From the NCBI RefSeq assembly GCF_003589595.1, contig NW_020656077.1:3444782-3508781 (forward strand): a stretch of DNA of 64,000 nucleotides, in the 5' to 3' direction. This document shows, piece after piece, positions 36,820-47,115 of this stretch. The notes under the pieces were generated by a model. The model was not told where the DNA came from and searched no databases. It saw nothing but the letters and a program-made list of their open reading frames with translations. The position numbers and the translations under genes were made by a program. Numbering within the stretch: position 1 is the first letter of the stretch; each line of letters opens with the position of its first letter. The DNA comes from Hyposmocoma kahamanoa. Lineage: Eukaryota > Arthropoda > Insecta > Lepidoptera > Cosmopterigidae.

Positions 36820-37235
36820 AGTCGCAGTATTGAGGCGACCAGATAAAGTTTGGGAGAAGCTTTTCAAACGTATCCAGCGTGGGTAAATGACTTTCATCAT
36901 ACGGCAGTCCCTTTCTAGAGCACCTAGCTTCTTATCTGCTATGGAACGCAGCTCCATAACGTCCACTACCTATAGACATATCAAAAGTTATAGGTTGAAT
37001 AATAATAATAATATTAGTAATGTCGCGACAGGTGCGTTGTACTTTCACGTGGATCGACCTGTTACACCAGTGCAGTAAGTCACGCATCAGCTGAAGGTCT
37101 AAGGCACCGTGCTGAAAGCCATCTGGCCCAGGGTGCGCTAAATGTCTGGGTCGCGAATGGTCCCTTCGGGGAACTTGGCAACGCCAATTTATATTGTTGT
37201 ATATTGCCTGACTTGCTGGTCCGAAAAACAAAAAT
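36820..37235 (-). repeat. LINE-like fragment, reverse orientation
   Basis: Minus-strand readings give protein-like stretches (VVDVMELRSIADKKLGALER at about 36960-36900 and GVAKFPEGTIRDP near 37190) broken by a TAA/ATT microsatellite at 36998-37018. It is adjacent and opposite to the Dong-like pieces that follow. Assignment to the same element is a guess. Confidence 0.35.
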
Positions 37236-37339
37236 TCTTAGTCCATGGATAATAACAATTTAAAAAATTCAATCCAGAACAAGTCTGCTGTTGATAATTC
37301 ATCAACAAATAATCCTTACCCCTCTTCTATACTTTACTC

Positions 37340-37580
37340 AACCCCCCTGCTCATAGTGTTTCAAGAGACATGCAGCCCTTGACCACAAAGGCAGGTCTCC
37401 CTCGGCAGCGGTTAACTTGGTCAATAGAAATGAACGAAGACGTTATCCACTGCTATTACACAGCCACAAGATTAGACACACAATTAATCGGTTACAGACC
37501 AGAAATGCGTCGACTTTTTGTACAAAATTCAAAAGGCCTTCATAATCCTGACGACATCAATTGTATGTCGCCACCTTAGC
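37340..37580 (+). mobile_element. Dong/R4-like LINE, 5' ORF fragment
   Basis: The plus-strand frame contains LPRQRLTWSIEMNEDVIHCY and YTATRLDTQLIGYRPEMRRL, resembling the N-terminal 'W..EMN..I...YY..T.LE...YR..L' region of R4/Dong-type LINE proteins. It stops after about 70 codons. It is followed by TAA microsatellite, the known target type of Dong. Confidence 0.55.
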
Positions 37581-37659
37581 AAACAATAGACAGGTAGTGT
37601 GTTGCCAATGCGGCCCACACTGCTTTTATCGACACCCATTTTAAGGTGCACTAAAAATT

Positions 37660-37830
37660 CCCATAATAGTAATAATAATAATAGTAATAATAATAACAAT
37701 ATTAATAATAATAATAGTAATAATGATAATAATAGTAATAATAATAATAATAATAGAGTCTAAAGAAATATAACCATAGTAATAGTATTATTATTAATAA
37801 TAATAATACTAATAATAATAATCTTATTGC
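37660..37830. repeat. (TAA)n-type microsatellite
   Basis: Imperfect ataataata/gtaataata tracts with a short unique spacer. Further TAA tracts at 37935-37955, 38355-38385, 38430-38505 and 38690-38720 separate the LINE fragments. Long Tyr, Leu or Ile runs in frames here are translation artefacts. Confidence 0.95.
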
Positions 37831-37954
37831 ACACCCACCACATGCTCGTAGATTCACGTCATACTGCATTAACTTGACTTCGGTCCGTAAATGCGTTTCA
37901 AACCAGCTAACAAGCTGAGAAGAATAAAGCAAATAATAATAGTAATAGTAATAA

Positions 37955-38072
37955 ATGCAGAAGGCGGTCCTGCTCGATACGGCACGTATTGTTCGCCGAT
38001 TCTTGGACCTGAGTCCCTGACCCCGGCCGACTGTGCCATTGCTGGGAAATACCGCCTCTCCCATTTAAAAAT
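37955..38072 (+). mobile_element. Dong/R4-like LINE 3' end, copy 1
   Basis: Encodes QKAVLLDTARIVRRFLDLSP then a stop, the C-terminal segment typical of this LINE type in moths, followed by 'ccatttaaaaat' where the assembly gap begins. Nearly identical to 38523-38643. Confidence 0.6.
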
Positions 38073-38172
38073 NNNNNNNNNNNNNNNNNNNNNNNNNNNN
38101 NNNNNNNNNNNNNNNNNNNNNNNNNNNNNNNNNNNNNNNNNNNNNNNNNNNNNNNNNNNNNNNNNNNNNNNN
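38073..38172. other. Assembly gap (100 N)
   Basis: Exactly 100 N, the conventional length for a gap of unknown size. Flanked by duplicated LINE ends and TAA tracts, so the true distance and arrangement here are uncertain. Frames crossing it are meaningless. Confidence 1.
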
Positions 38173-38262
38173 TGGGTGTAATTTGTGGCTGTCTATATGT
38201 GTGTCCATGGCTCCCGCGATACAGGATTGCCCTAGTGCGGGGCTATGAGTGTGTGCGTTATT
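38173..38262 (+). repeat. SINE body fragment
   Basis: 'tgggtgtaatttgtggctgt', 'gtgtgtccatggctcccgcg' and 'tagtgcgggg' match the body of the tRNA-derived SINE at 4858-5083. Its head is lost in the gap. Confidence 0.65.
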
Positions 38263-38280
38263 ATTATTATTATAAATAGA

Positions 38281-38345
38281 AAGAAAGAAAGAAAGAAAAC
38301 TGTTTATTACAGAAGCACAGACACGCATATAGATAAAACAACAGA
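38281..38345. repeat. (GAAA)n microsatellite and reversed LINE tail
   Basis: aaagaaagaaagaaag followed by 'actgtttattacagaagcac', a common reversed LINE 3' terminus. Confidence 0.5.
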
Positions 38346-38522
38346 GGAACAATAACAATAATAATATAATAATAATAATAATCTAATCTTTAATCGTTTA
38401 GGCCTTGGGAGAGGCGAGAGTTTAAAATAAATACAATAATAATAATAGTAATAATAATAATAGTAATAGTAATAATAATATTAATAATAATAATAGTAAT
38501 AGTGGCGTGTCCGTTCCAGCAC

Positions 38523-38690
38523 AAATGCAGAAGGCGGTCCTGCTCGATACGGCACGTATTGTTCGCCGATTCTTGGACCTGAGTCTCTGACCCCGGCCGA
38601 CTGTGCCATAGCCGGGAAATACCGCCTCTCTCATTTAAAAATTCAAAATTAATCTTTTAGGCCTTGGGAGAGGCGAGAGTTTAAAATAAA
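38523..38690 (+). mobile_element. Dong/R4-like LINE 3' end, copy 2
   Basis: Same QKAVLLDTARIVRRFLDL coding tail as 37955-38072, then the 3' untranslated end 'ttttaggccttgggagaggc' running into TAA repeats. A further piece of that 3' end is at 38395-38420 and another at 40005-40065, also next to a TAA tract. Confidence 0.6.
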
Positions 38691-38720
38691 TAGTAATAAT
38701 AATAATAATAGTAATAGTAA

Positions 38721-41005
38721 ATTTGTGCGATAAAAGCCCTACTGGTTCCGGTAGGAATATTCTTCGATCTAATGATGATGAAATACGATACAAACTAATG
38801 TATTATAGTAGTTGCAAAGATAATGCGATGTGGTTTTTGTGGCTGAAAAAAGTTGTTAACTCTTTCATGGACGGTAAAAGCGTTTTTCGTAAAATCGAAT
38901 GTTGGAATGTACCTCGGTGTACAAGTACGGTGCTCGTACCTTGTTTCGCTGTATAGATCTCAAAAAACCAACTACGGACTTTGTAGTGTGATTTCCAAGT
39001 ACTTTTTGGATAGTTTCCGCTTACTGCTTATCCATAAAGAAGTATTAACAATGTACTGATAAAACCGTAGGTATTGAAAAAATAAGGGAAATCTGCCATG
39101 GCTCTATGTTAGATCGCGTAAACTATGTCGCCACTTTTTGTCAAGTGTGCAAATCAAACTTTACGCTCTATTATTTACTGCCATAAACTAACGATTTTGA
39201 TTGGTTAGCGCCTAAAAGCGGCTTAAAACATGAAAACGACGTAATCCTAATTTATTATTTTAATAATATTAAACTTACATTCACTTGCATAAGATTTATA
39301 TTGCAATATTTCAGTATTTTTTTCATTCTGGTGCAGCCATTCACCGTCAAGTGGCGGTGGCGTCAGTAAAAATGCTACTTGTTTTAACTATTACACGTTA
39401 AATGACGTTTAAGGTCATTTTACTTTTTATGGTCCTGTATGTAACGATTATAATAATTGAGGCGCTACTCGACGAGAGCTTGACTTACCTAATCGATAGT
39501 CAGGGTGTTTTGACAGAGAAACCAATGTGGCTGTTATTAATAGTTAAAAAAATATTCTATTGTCCATACGAGGTTCATACTATACACTACAATGCATTAC
39601 CGGGTTCAGACTTCGACTCCTTATGTTTTTATACGTTATAACGAGTTGGTGAAGCTGTTATAGTTAACAGTAACTTGAACCATCAACAAATGACCAACAA
39701 ATGCATTTGCTATGGAAGTTTAAAGAAAGTCTGAAATAACGATAAGGAAATAAATCTTTCGACCTTCCTGAAGCTTTATTCAACCTTCCTTTATTTTGGA
39801 CTCATTAGCATAGCTGAAAAAATAAAAATGTTCAACGTTTAATCTACGAATATAATGGAATTTAAATACCCAAATTATACAAATAATATACACATATTTT
39901 TACATTGGCGACATACAAATTGACATGAATATATGACATGATTCACATAAAAATTTGTTGGTAAAAAAAGTTAAAAATAAAATGGTTTAATAATAATAAG
40001 AATACCGCCTTTCCCATTTAAACATTCTAAATTAATCTTTTAGGCCTTTGGAGAGGCGTGACTAAAATAGAATACTTTTTGCTTCGACATACTAGGGACT
40101 TTAATAACAAAAATCATAGTAATAAATCCAAAGACTTTTCGGTAAAAATAAATAGTGGATAAACATCAGTCATCGTCAATGAACATCACTATGTTCGAGT
40201 CCACAAATTTCTATGGAGACAAAAAAAAACATTGAATAGTAACAGAAATATTAATTGATAATGCAAATAACCGGTGCTACGTTATCCCACTAGTTATGAA
40301 ATTATTGTTTCCCCGTAAGGTTCACTCAACAAACTGGCATTTTCACGTTTTACGGAAGATCTTGTATGTACAACGATTGCCACGCCACTGTGTTGAGATG
40401 TTTGAAGTCGTGTCACCTCAATATGCGCATTTTGGGCATATCGAGGCGACGAAAACCACGCCCTCATAACAATCTCTCCTTTTTTTCCTATATCTATGGA
40501 CAAAACTTAATGATTTACATATATATATTAAACGTTTTATATTGAATCAATATAAGCACTACGGCGAGAAAAGTACTGAGACTTGTGGGCTGTACTATTT
40601 AAATACTGCCCATGAAAGGATTAAGCTTGCTGAAGTTAATTGTCACTTCAAATCTTGTGTTGACGACTATTACACATATAATACACATTGCATGGTCAAT
40701 TTATCAACTGCTTTCATATAAAAAATAGACTTTTACATGATTAGCTAACAACTGTTTAAAACGGGAATGTTATCTTTTGCTGAATTACTGTTTTACAATA
40801 TGTAATAAGTGTGGTTTAGTTTTAATTAGGAGAGGTAAGTTATCACATTTAATAACGTGGCATTTACAAAAAGTTATTTTATTTGCTATTTATAATAAAT
40901 AGATATGGATAGATATCAGCATATTAAAATAATATCTAATGATGACATGAATTTGGTTATTATAACGTGTTGTTGAACTAGTTCAAACTGTACTAACTTA
41001 TCAAA
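38721..41005. other. Intergenic, no gene recognised
   Basis: AT-rich. Frames at 39402-39641 (plus) and 40294-40503 (minus) show no family. The latter lies downstream of the cyclase, but its only upstream acceptor is out of phase with the cyclase's last possible donor, so I do not join them. A Dong-like 3' end scrap is at 40005-40065. Confidence 0.5.
40878..40883 (-). terminator. Candidate polyadenylation signal of the cyclase gene
   Basis: AATAAA on the minus strand, about 125 nt past the stop codon. Confidence 0.45.
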
Positions 41006-44000
41006 CTAATAAACGCGTCCTACCTTTCGCAAATCATCCATTTTTCTTGCCAAGCTTTCCAGCATGCCTTCCGTCAAACGTAAAGAACTGATGAGTGTAG
41101 TCAGAGAACTGTCATCAGTGTCAGTCTTATTTAACCAGCTGAGAGCTTCGTCTTCGAACTTTTTGGCACGGCGCTCATTGTCCATACGCAGCCAGTAGGT
41201 CCATAAGTTGACGAACAGCCGGCGTCGCGCCGCACTGCCATTATTGCTCTCCATCAAAAGACCATGCGAATACTTGTAAATTGAGCCAGGCGAAGCTAAC
41301 TGGAATCCTGCATCCAATATCAAATCCATACAAAGAGCATAATACCAAGTTTCATTAGCTTGTGACTCCTTATTACGACTGATCACTATCGCTAACTGCA
41401 CAACGTCAACTGCTTCTTCAAATCGTTTACGTGCAAGCAAAATGTAAAAGAGATCAGGAATAATATCCACAGAAACATTGTATGCATGAAGAAATTTGCT
41501 CACTATCATAGCTCGAAATCCTACACGAATCGCAGCTGGTAGTTCAGCTCGAGCTAAGCGAGCCCGGAAGGTTGCCACTAGCACTTTCCCTATCGAATAA
41601 AGCTTGTCTGCCTGAATCGGTTCTTTAATTTTCGTAATAACTCTTTTGAATATCCGCTCAATTTCTGTAGTTCCTTCAGTAAGCCCTTTATCAAGCTCTA
41701 GCTGTGTACCGATAGATAGAGCGTCGCATACATCCTCTAACCTACAGTCTACTTGTTGAATTCTGTCTAGGGCCCATGTTGACGTTAGTTTTGCTGTTTT
41801 ATCATCGCCCATTGCAAAGTATACTGACGTTGCAACATTTAAGCAGAACACAGAGTCGGCAGCAATAATTTCCTCGTGTTCTTTATATTTCCGTTTCTTT
41901 ACTTTGATATTTTTGAATAAAGCCTTAAATCTTTCTAAATCCGAAGTCACTTGATTTATCTTCAGACCATATATCCTGCAAGCACGTTCCATGTACATTT
42001 TGGACACGAGCAATTCTCCTTTTATAAATTCGCTAGCAGCTCTAAGTGAGTGTATTCTACCTAAAAATATTTTTCTTTGTACAGAGGAAAAATTTAATTC
42101 TTTGCCTTGTTTTGTCAAAATTTCCTCAGCATTCGTGATTACTTCTATTGCACTTTCAGCATTATTCGCCATTAGATGTAAGTAACTAAGTTGTACAGAA
42201 AATTCAATAACTTTTTCCTTCATTTCTGCAAATAAAGCATGTGTAAGGAGCTGCTCATGTAGCAAAATCTTAAGGTCCGAACACGTACATCTTTTGAAAT
42301 CAATGGAAGAAACACCCTTCTCAATAGGTATTGAAACATTTTGATCATGGAAATATGCTCCTATCTGGTCAGTGCTGTCGATAACACCTAACTCGTGCCA
42401 TTCGCTCAGGTCTTTGGCCTCTAATAAAGGTCGTAACATTATTTGATTCATTGATTCGGATACATCGACTTGGCTAAGAGATCTAAATATAAAACTAGAC
42501 ACTGTAACTCTTTTATTACTTGCTCTGTTCCAATTAGGGCCTTCTACTGAATTCTTCAAAATAGAGTGGCTTTGTGTGTAATTACGTAATGGTAATAAAA
42601 AATTTGTCTCACGTCTCAACATTGCACTGGCCGTAGTCAAGACATCACTGGTTTTTCGATCGTCTGCATCGGAATATTCTTCTTCAGAATAGAATGACTC
42701 ATAACTATGTTCATGAGCCAACGTTGCCACGCTGGGCTCATCTTCTTCAAGAGGGAAAAAATTCATGTACGATTCGAGTACAATTAATGTGCCACCACAT
42801 TCGGGACATTTTTGGTTATTGTTTTCTAAGTAATTAACAGCTCTGGCGTGGAATTCTTTTTTTTGGTTCATGGGCAACAGTTCATAACAAGTTAACTGCG
42901 AATTTTTGTTTTTGAATTTTATTACTTGACAGTAAGCATATTTAGGAAGGTTCTCTTCATTATCTGGATCGTATTCGATGGGACATTCACACACTAAATT
43001 TGTATTGTTACTGAGCCTAGACGTTTGTGTTTGCGTAGATGACAACGATGAAAACTTTTTCATTTTCATTTTTACATTTGCACAACCCAGGATTCGCATG
43101 GCAAAAAGCCTTTTTATAGCCTTCGCTGTAACAAGCGGTTGATTTTCGTACATTATACTTTCAAGCAAATCTCGTGAAAAAACGTTACCGATTACTGAAG
43201 CTATTTTTAAAAGGAGTTGTTGATATGGGGTAAGAGAATCTATCTGGATCATAATTAATGCATCCACGTTTTGGACATTTATATTTACGTTTAGTTCTTC
43301 CTTCTCAGTGACGACACATATAGACACTTCGTCGTCATCGTTTTCCTGCAACATCGCGTCGAGTTCCTCCTGTTCGTGTATGTTAACGGCTACCGGGCGT
43401 AATAAGTTAGAATCAGGAAATCGTAAAGCTTCATCTTTGTACTCTTCTAATTCATATAGCGGAATTTTTTTTAACTCTATTGCTCCAGTGGAGAATAAGT
43501 GAACGATGAAACTTTCTACCAATCCAGGCATTCCATTACATTTTACAATGAGAGCGTTGCACAAGTCTCTGGGTACTGCATCCACGTCTAAAATCTGGCA
43601 TGCCAAAGGCGGGATCCATACCGAAGCTAAAGGACCCAGAACCATTTTTCTCACATTTTCATCTATAAATACGCTGTAGAGCCACGTGTGGACTGAGCTA
43701 AATTTTCCGCGCGTTACTGATAAAACTGTAAATATTTTCATGGATTCAAAAATAATAGATATGTATTCCCAAGATGCTGCATCTAAATTGTGTAAATCAT
43801 CAAGAAATATCATATGTGGCTGCCTTATGGCCCTGATAAGTTTTCTGAACATAATTTTAGCTTTTTCCTTCCGTTTTTCTTCATCTTGTGTAAAAATACC
43901 TTCGTGGTAAGCAAAACGTACTTTTATGATATTGTTCAGATAACACAAATCTTCATCGTAATTCTTGAGAATATCACATATTTTTTGTTCTTTTACAAAA

Positions 44001-46089
44001 CCGATTGTAGCTGGTTCTGTTATGCCCAGAATTTGTTCGATAATTTGGCTAAGCGCTAGATATGAAGTAGCAGAATGTATTGAGGTCAAATGGATATATG
44101 ATATTTGAAAGTTCTTGTGACGTGCTTTACGAGACATCCACTCGAGCATTCTGCTCTTTCCAATGCGAGATTCGCCGATCAGCAGTAGAGCATCAAAATC
44201 TCTATGAACAGCTCCGTTTTGCTTCATCCAGCTATCGAAAAACTGTAGTTCGTCGTCGCGATCCAGAAGAGGTGGTATTGTGGTTATTGTGCCCATCTCT
44301 TTCAGTCTTATTTCTTCCGAGTACTCGTAAATTTTACCTGGGCTTTGTATGCCCTTAAGATCGGTTTTTGGTTGCAAAGTGAAGCTGTTAGAGGACATTT
44401 TACTCTTAATGAACGTGGTTTCATCGCATGTAATTTTATTATGGAATGAACACATTAATCTGGCAGCTTTATTGACTATCGAACCGATGACAGTAAATTC
44501 TCTACGCAGAGGGTGGCCCACTACACCGCAATAAACTTGACCTGTGGTCACTCCCAATGACACGTCCAGGACTCCATCGAGAGCAGCTAGCGATTTCCTA
44601 ATACTGTATCCACATTTCAAGGCTGCTTGTGCTTCTGATTCATGCTTGAAACCTCGTAATCCAAAGATGACCAAGATCATTACATCTTTATCAAAAAGTA
44701 TAATTTTGTTAACACAACCCATTGACTTATAAACGATTTCGCAAGTTATTTGATAGGCATTGTTGACTATAGTTATGAGTTGCAAGGGAGCGCATTCCCT
44801 GGGTTTGAGTGTTATAAATAAAACGGACACTTGTCTCATTTCTGTAAGGTACTCAAGGGGCTGGTGAGCGTCGATCTGAGTTAACACAGGTTGTATCATA
44901 AATTTTCGAATATCCGATCCGATATTTCTTTCTTCAGCTACTAATACTGCTTTTCGTAGATAAAGTGCTTCAGCTTTCTTGGCAATATCTGACGGGCTTA
45001 AATTTTTAGGAGAATCCATAAGGTTGCTGGGAAGAGATTCGATAGTCGTGTACGGTCTTCTGATATTTCGGATTAATGTAGTAAATCCTAAGTATGGTTT
45101 GTTGACTTCGTTGTCGTGGGGATCGTACAGAATAGTTTTTATGGTAACGTGACCATCGTCATGAATTACATGATCATAATTTCTGGAATAGCAATGTGCC
45201 CATGCAGAAGGTGTTAATTTCACTTCCCCTGAAGAGCACACGCTTTCTGCCAGTTTCGCTTCTATGACGGGTAAGCCAAATAAAATGTAATTCATGTCTA
45301 TACCAGAGCCAATAACGGAAAATAATAGATTGCCTGCGGAGATTGCCAGTTTCACTCTGAGATTTACTTTGACGTCGGTCTCGTACTTTGCATATGAATG
45401 TTGAATGACTAACGCGCACGTAATAACCGAATGGATGGTGTGGCTCAGAAATGTCTTCTTGTCGGTTTTCCAAAGAGCCAAGAAAGCGTCACCAGCAAAC
45501 TTAATCACGTCTCCTCCGTGATTGTATATAATGTCTACGAGTGCACCAATGTAGGTATTTAAGGTAACAGTCAATCTATACGTGCCGCCCTTTCCAGTAT
45601 TTGTATAGCGTTCCGTGAGAGCGGTATACCCGGCTACATCGGCCATCATAAGAACACCGACTAACCGCTTTGGATCGGCGTGATCATATCTGTAACAGTA
45701 AAAGCAGAAGATATTCATGTTATTCAATTAGATAAATACAAGTGTTTAAAATTTTTGGGTAAATAAGATACTTACTTCGGCAATAATAACAGTTCATTGG
45801 GCACAAGTGTTGCAAGAATCAAGGTTTGTTTACTGGTGAGTTGTACGTCCATGTCTTGGTCATTCATGCCGGTTATGCAAGCTACGCTTTTGCGACCGAA
45901 AAATTCCTCGGCCCAATTGATGCATGTTTCATTTTCAATAGGTAAATCGTTGTCAGAATCGTCATCCAAGTAATCGGTGCCTCGGCGGGAGATCCTCCTG
46001 CCGAGAGGTCTCCATTTCTCGTTGACGTCTAACATATGGTTGATTGAATTTCGTCGTGACCGGTTGCGCTTTGATTTACGGAAGCTCAT
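41006..46089 (-). CDS. ADCY10: Soluble (type 10) adenylyl cyclase
   Basis: Makes cAMP from ATP; mammalian members are cytosolic and stimulated by bicarbonate and calcium. Exons complement(45776..46089, 41006..45689). The 86-bp intron has GTAAGT and TTACAG borders, and joining LLLPK to YDHADPKRLVG is in phase, giving 1665 residues (human 1610). Cyclase domain C1: metal Asp D122 (ADVAGYTALT), then K168 and D172 (GGDVIKFAGDAFLALW), the ATP/bicarbonate region. Cyclase domain C2 spans about 390-525 (VSLGVTTGQVYCGVVGH, FTVIGSIVNKAARLM). A P-loop ATPase follows: Walker A GESRIGKS near 610, Walker B MIFLDDLHNLD near 735. The long helical C-terminal half contains CPECGG. The position matching human bicarbonate-contact Arg176 is Lys (K250) by my alignment. 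A GTAGGA donor-like site precedes the last seven codons, so an extra 3' exon is possible. Confidence 0.94.
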
Positions 46090-47115
46090 TGTGCTATTGT
46101 AGGTACTAGTTTCTACTTGAATTTAGGGGTTGTGTCCGATTAAGTTTTTCTTTCACTTTAACTTAACCTAAATTAGTTGTCAAAAATCTACGAGGTCGTG
46201 AATGCAAACTATGAGTACTCAAAATAGTGGCTTAATACATTTAAAAATCTTTATACCCAGTTCGTTGAGACATGCCTGACGTCGTATGTTACTGACGTCG
46301 TTGTCCCGGATGTCAAGAGACGTCGAGTGTCACTTAGTCCATCTTTTTGCTTATTATTAACTGATTTTTTTTTTTTTTATTAATGCATCATGTTTACTGT
46401 TTGTGCTGTTATAAAACGGGGACATTCAACACTATAAACGGGATTTTTGGATTAAAAGGGATACTGCTTTTATACTTACCTATACGTTTGTGTGTAAAAC
46501 TTATTGTATGTCTTTTACGACTCATTTATAATGGTACTTGGTCGCTATATCGTCTTGACCGAATATTGCTACGTGTTTGACTAAAAAATACGTTCTCACT
46601 TTAACCTTTCCCGAATTATAGTTTTCGGATAACGCACTTTAAGGAAATGTTACATTATATTCCAATTTTATCTCATTTCCTTCTCTTAAAAAATTACTGA
46701 ATTTTCAGCAGGTGTTCGGCTAGGGGCTATATCCACAATTTTAAGGTTTTTATTCAAATTGATGTATTTGTATGTATCAATACACGAACAGTTATTATTC
46801 TGGAATATTTGCGAACATGCATAACGTTATTTCTTGTAGAAAAGCAAAATATATACATTATTAACTTTTCTTGCGAATACATGACGCTGACTGTACATAT
46901 CGGCGAGTAAACGTTGTTGTAGGTAATTGAATGCCTGTCGTGTAAGTAGGTGCCTAATGCGCTTCACGCCTTAGCCGTGTTAAGTGTGCGCGACCCGTTG
47001 ACTCGCAGTCACTCGCTAAGCACTGCATGGTTCACACCTGACAACATCGTAGCCGCTTCGGTACATCCGCGACAAACCGATTACCGTAAATGTGTTACTT
47101 CCGCGCCTTACGATA
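46090..47115. promoter_or_regulatory. Divergent promoter region, cyclase and decarboxylase
   Basis: About 1.0 kb separates the two start codons, which point away from each other. It contains two TGACGTCG octamers, each one base from the consensus cAMP-response element TGACGTCA, at 46277-46284 and 46293-46300, plus a third GACGTCGAG at 46319-46327, about 200 bp upstream of the cyclase start. A run of about 13 T is at 46367-46379. No TATA box is obvious. Whether the promoters are shared is inference from distance. Confidence 0.45.

Noticed and set aside
37660..38634. Frames with long Tyr, Leu or Ile runs
   Set aside because: They are translations of TAA microsatellite, and two of them cross the N gap.
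40294..40503. Open frame downstream of the cyclase as a last cyclase exon
   Set aside because: The acceptor before it is out of phase with the only donor-like site at the end of the cyclase frame, and I recognise no cyclase-related sequence in it.
45690..45727. Cyclase start at the in-frame ATG giving MNNMNIFCFYCYR
   Set aside because: These codons are read-through of an 86-bp intron. Splicing 45776 to 45689 with standard borders joins the frame to an upstream 105-residue exon starting at 46089.
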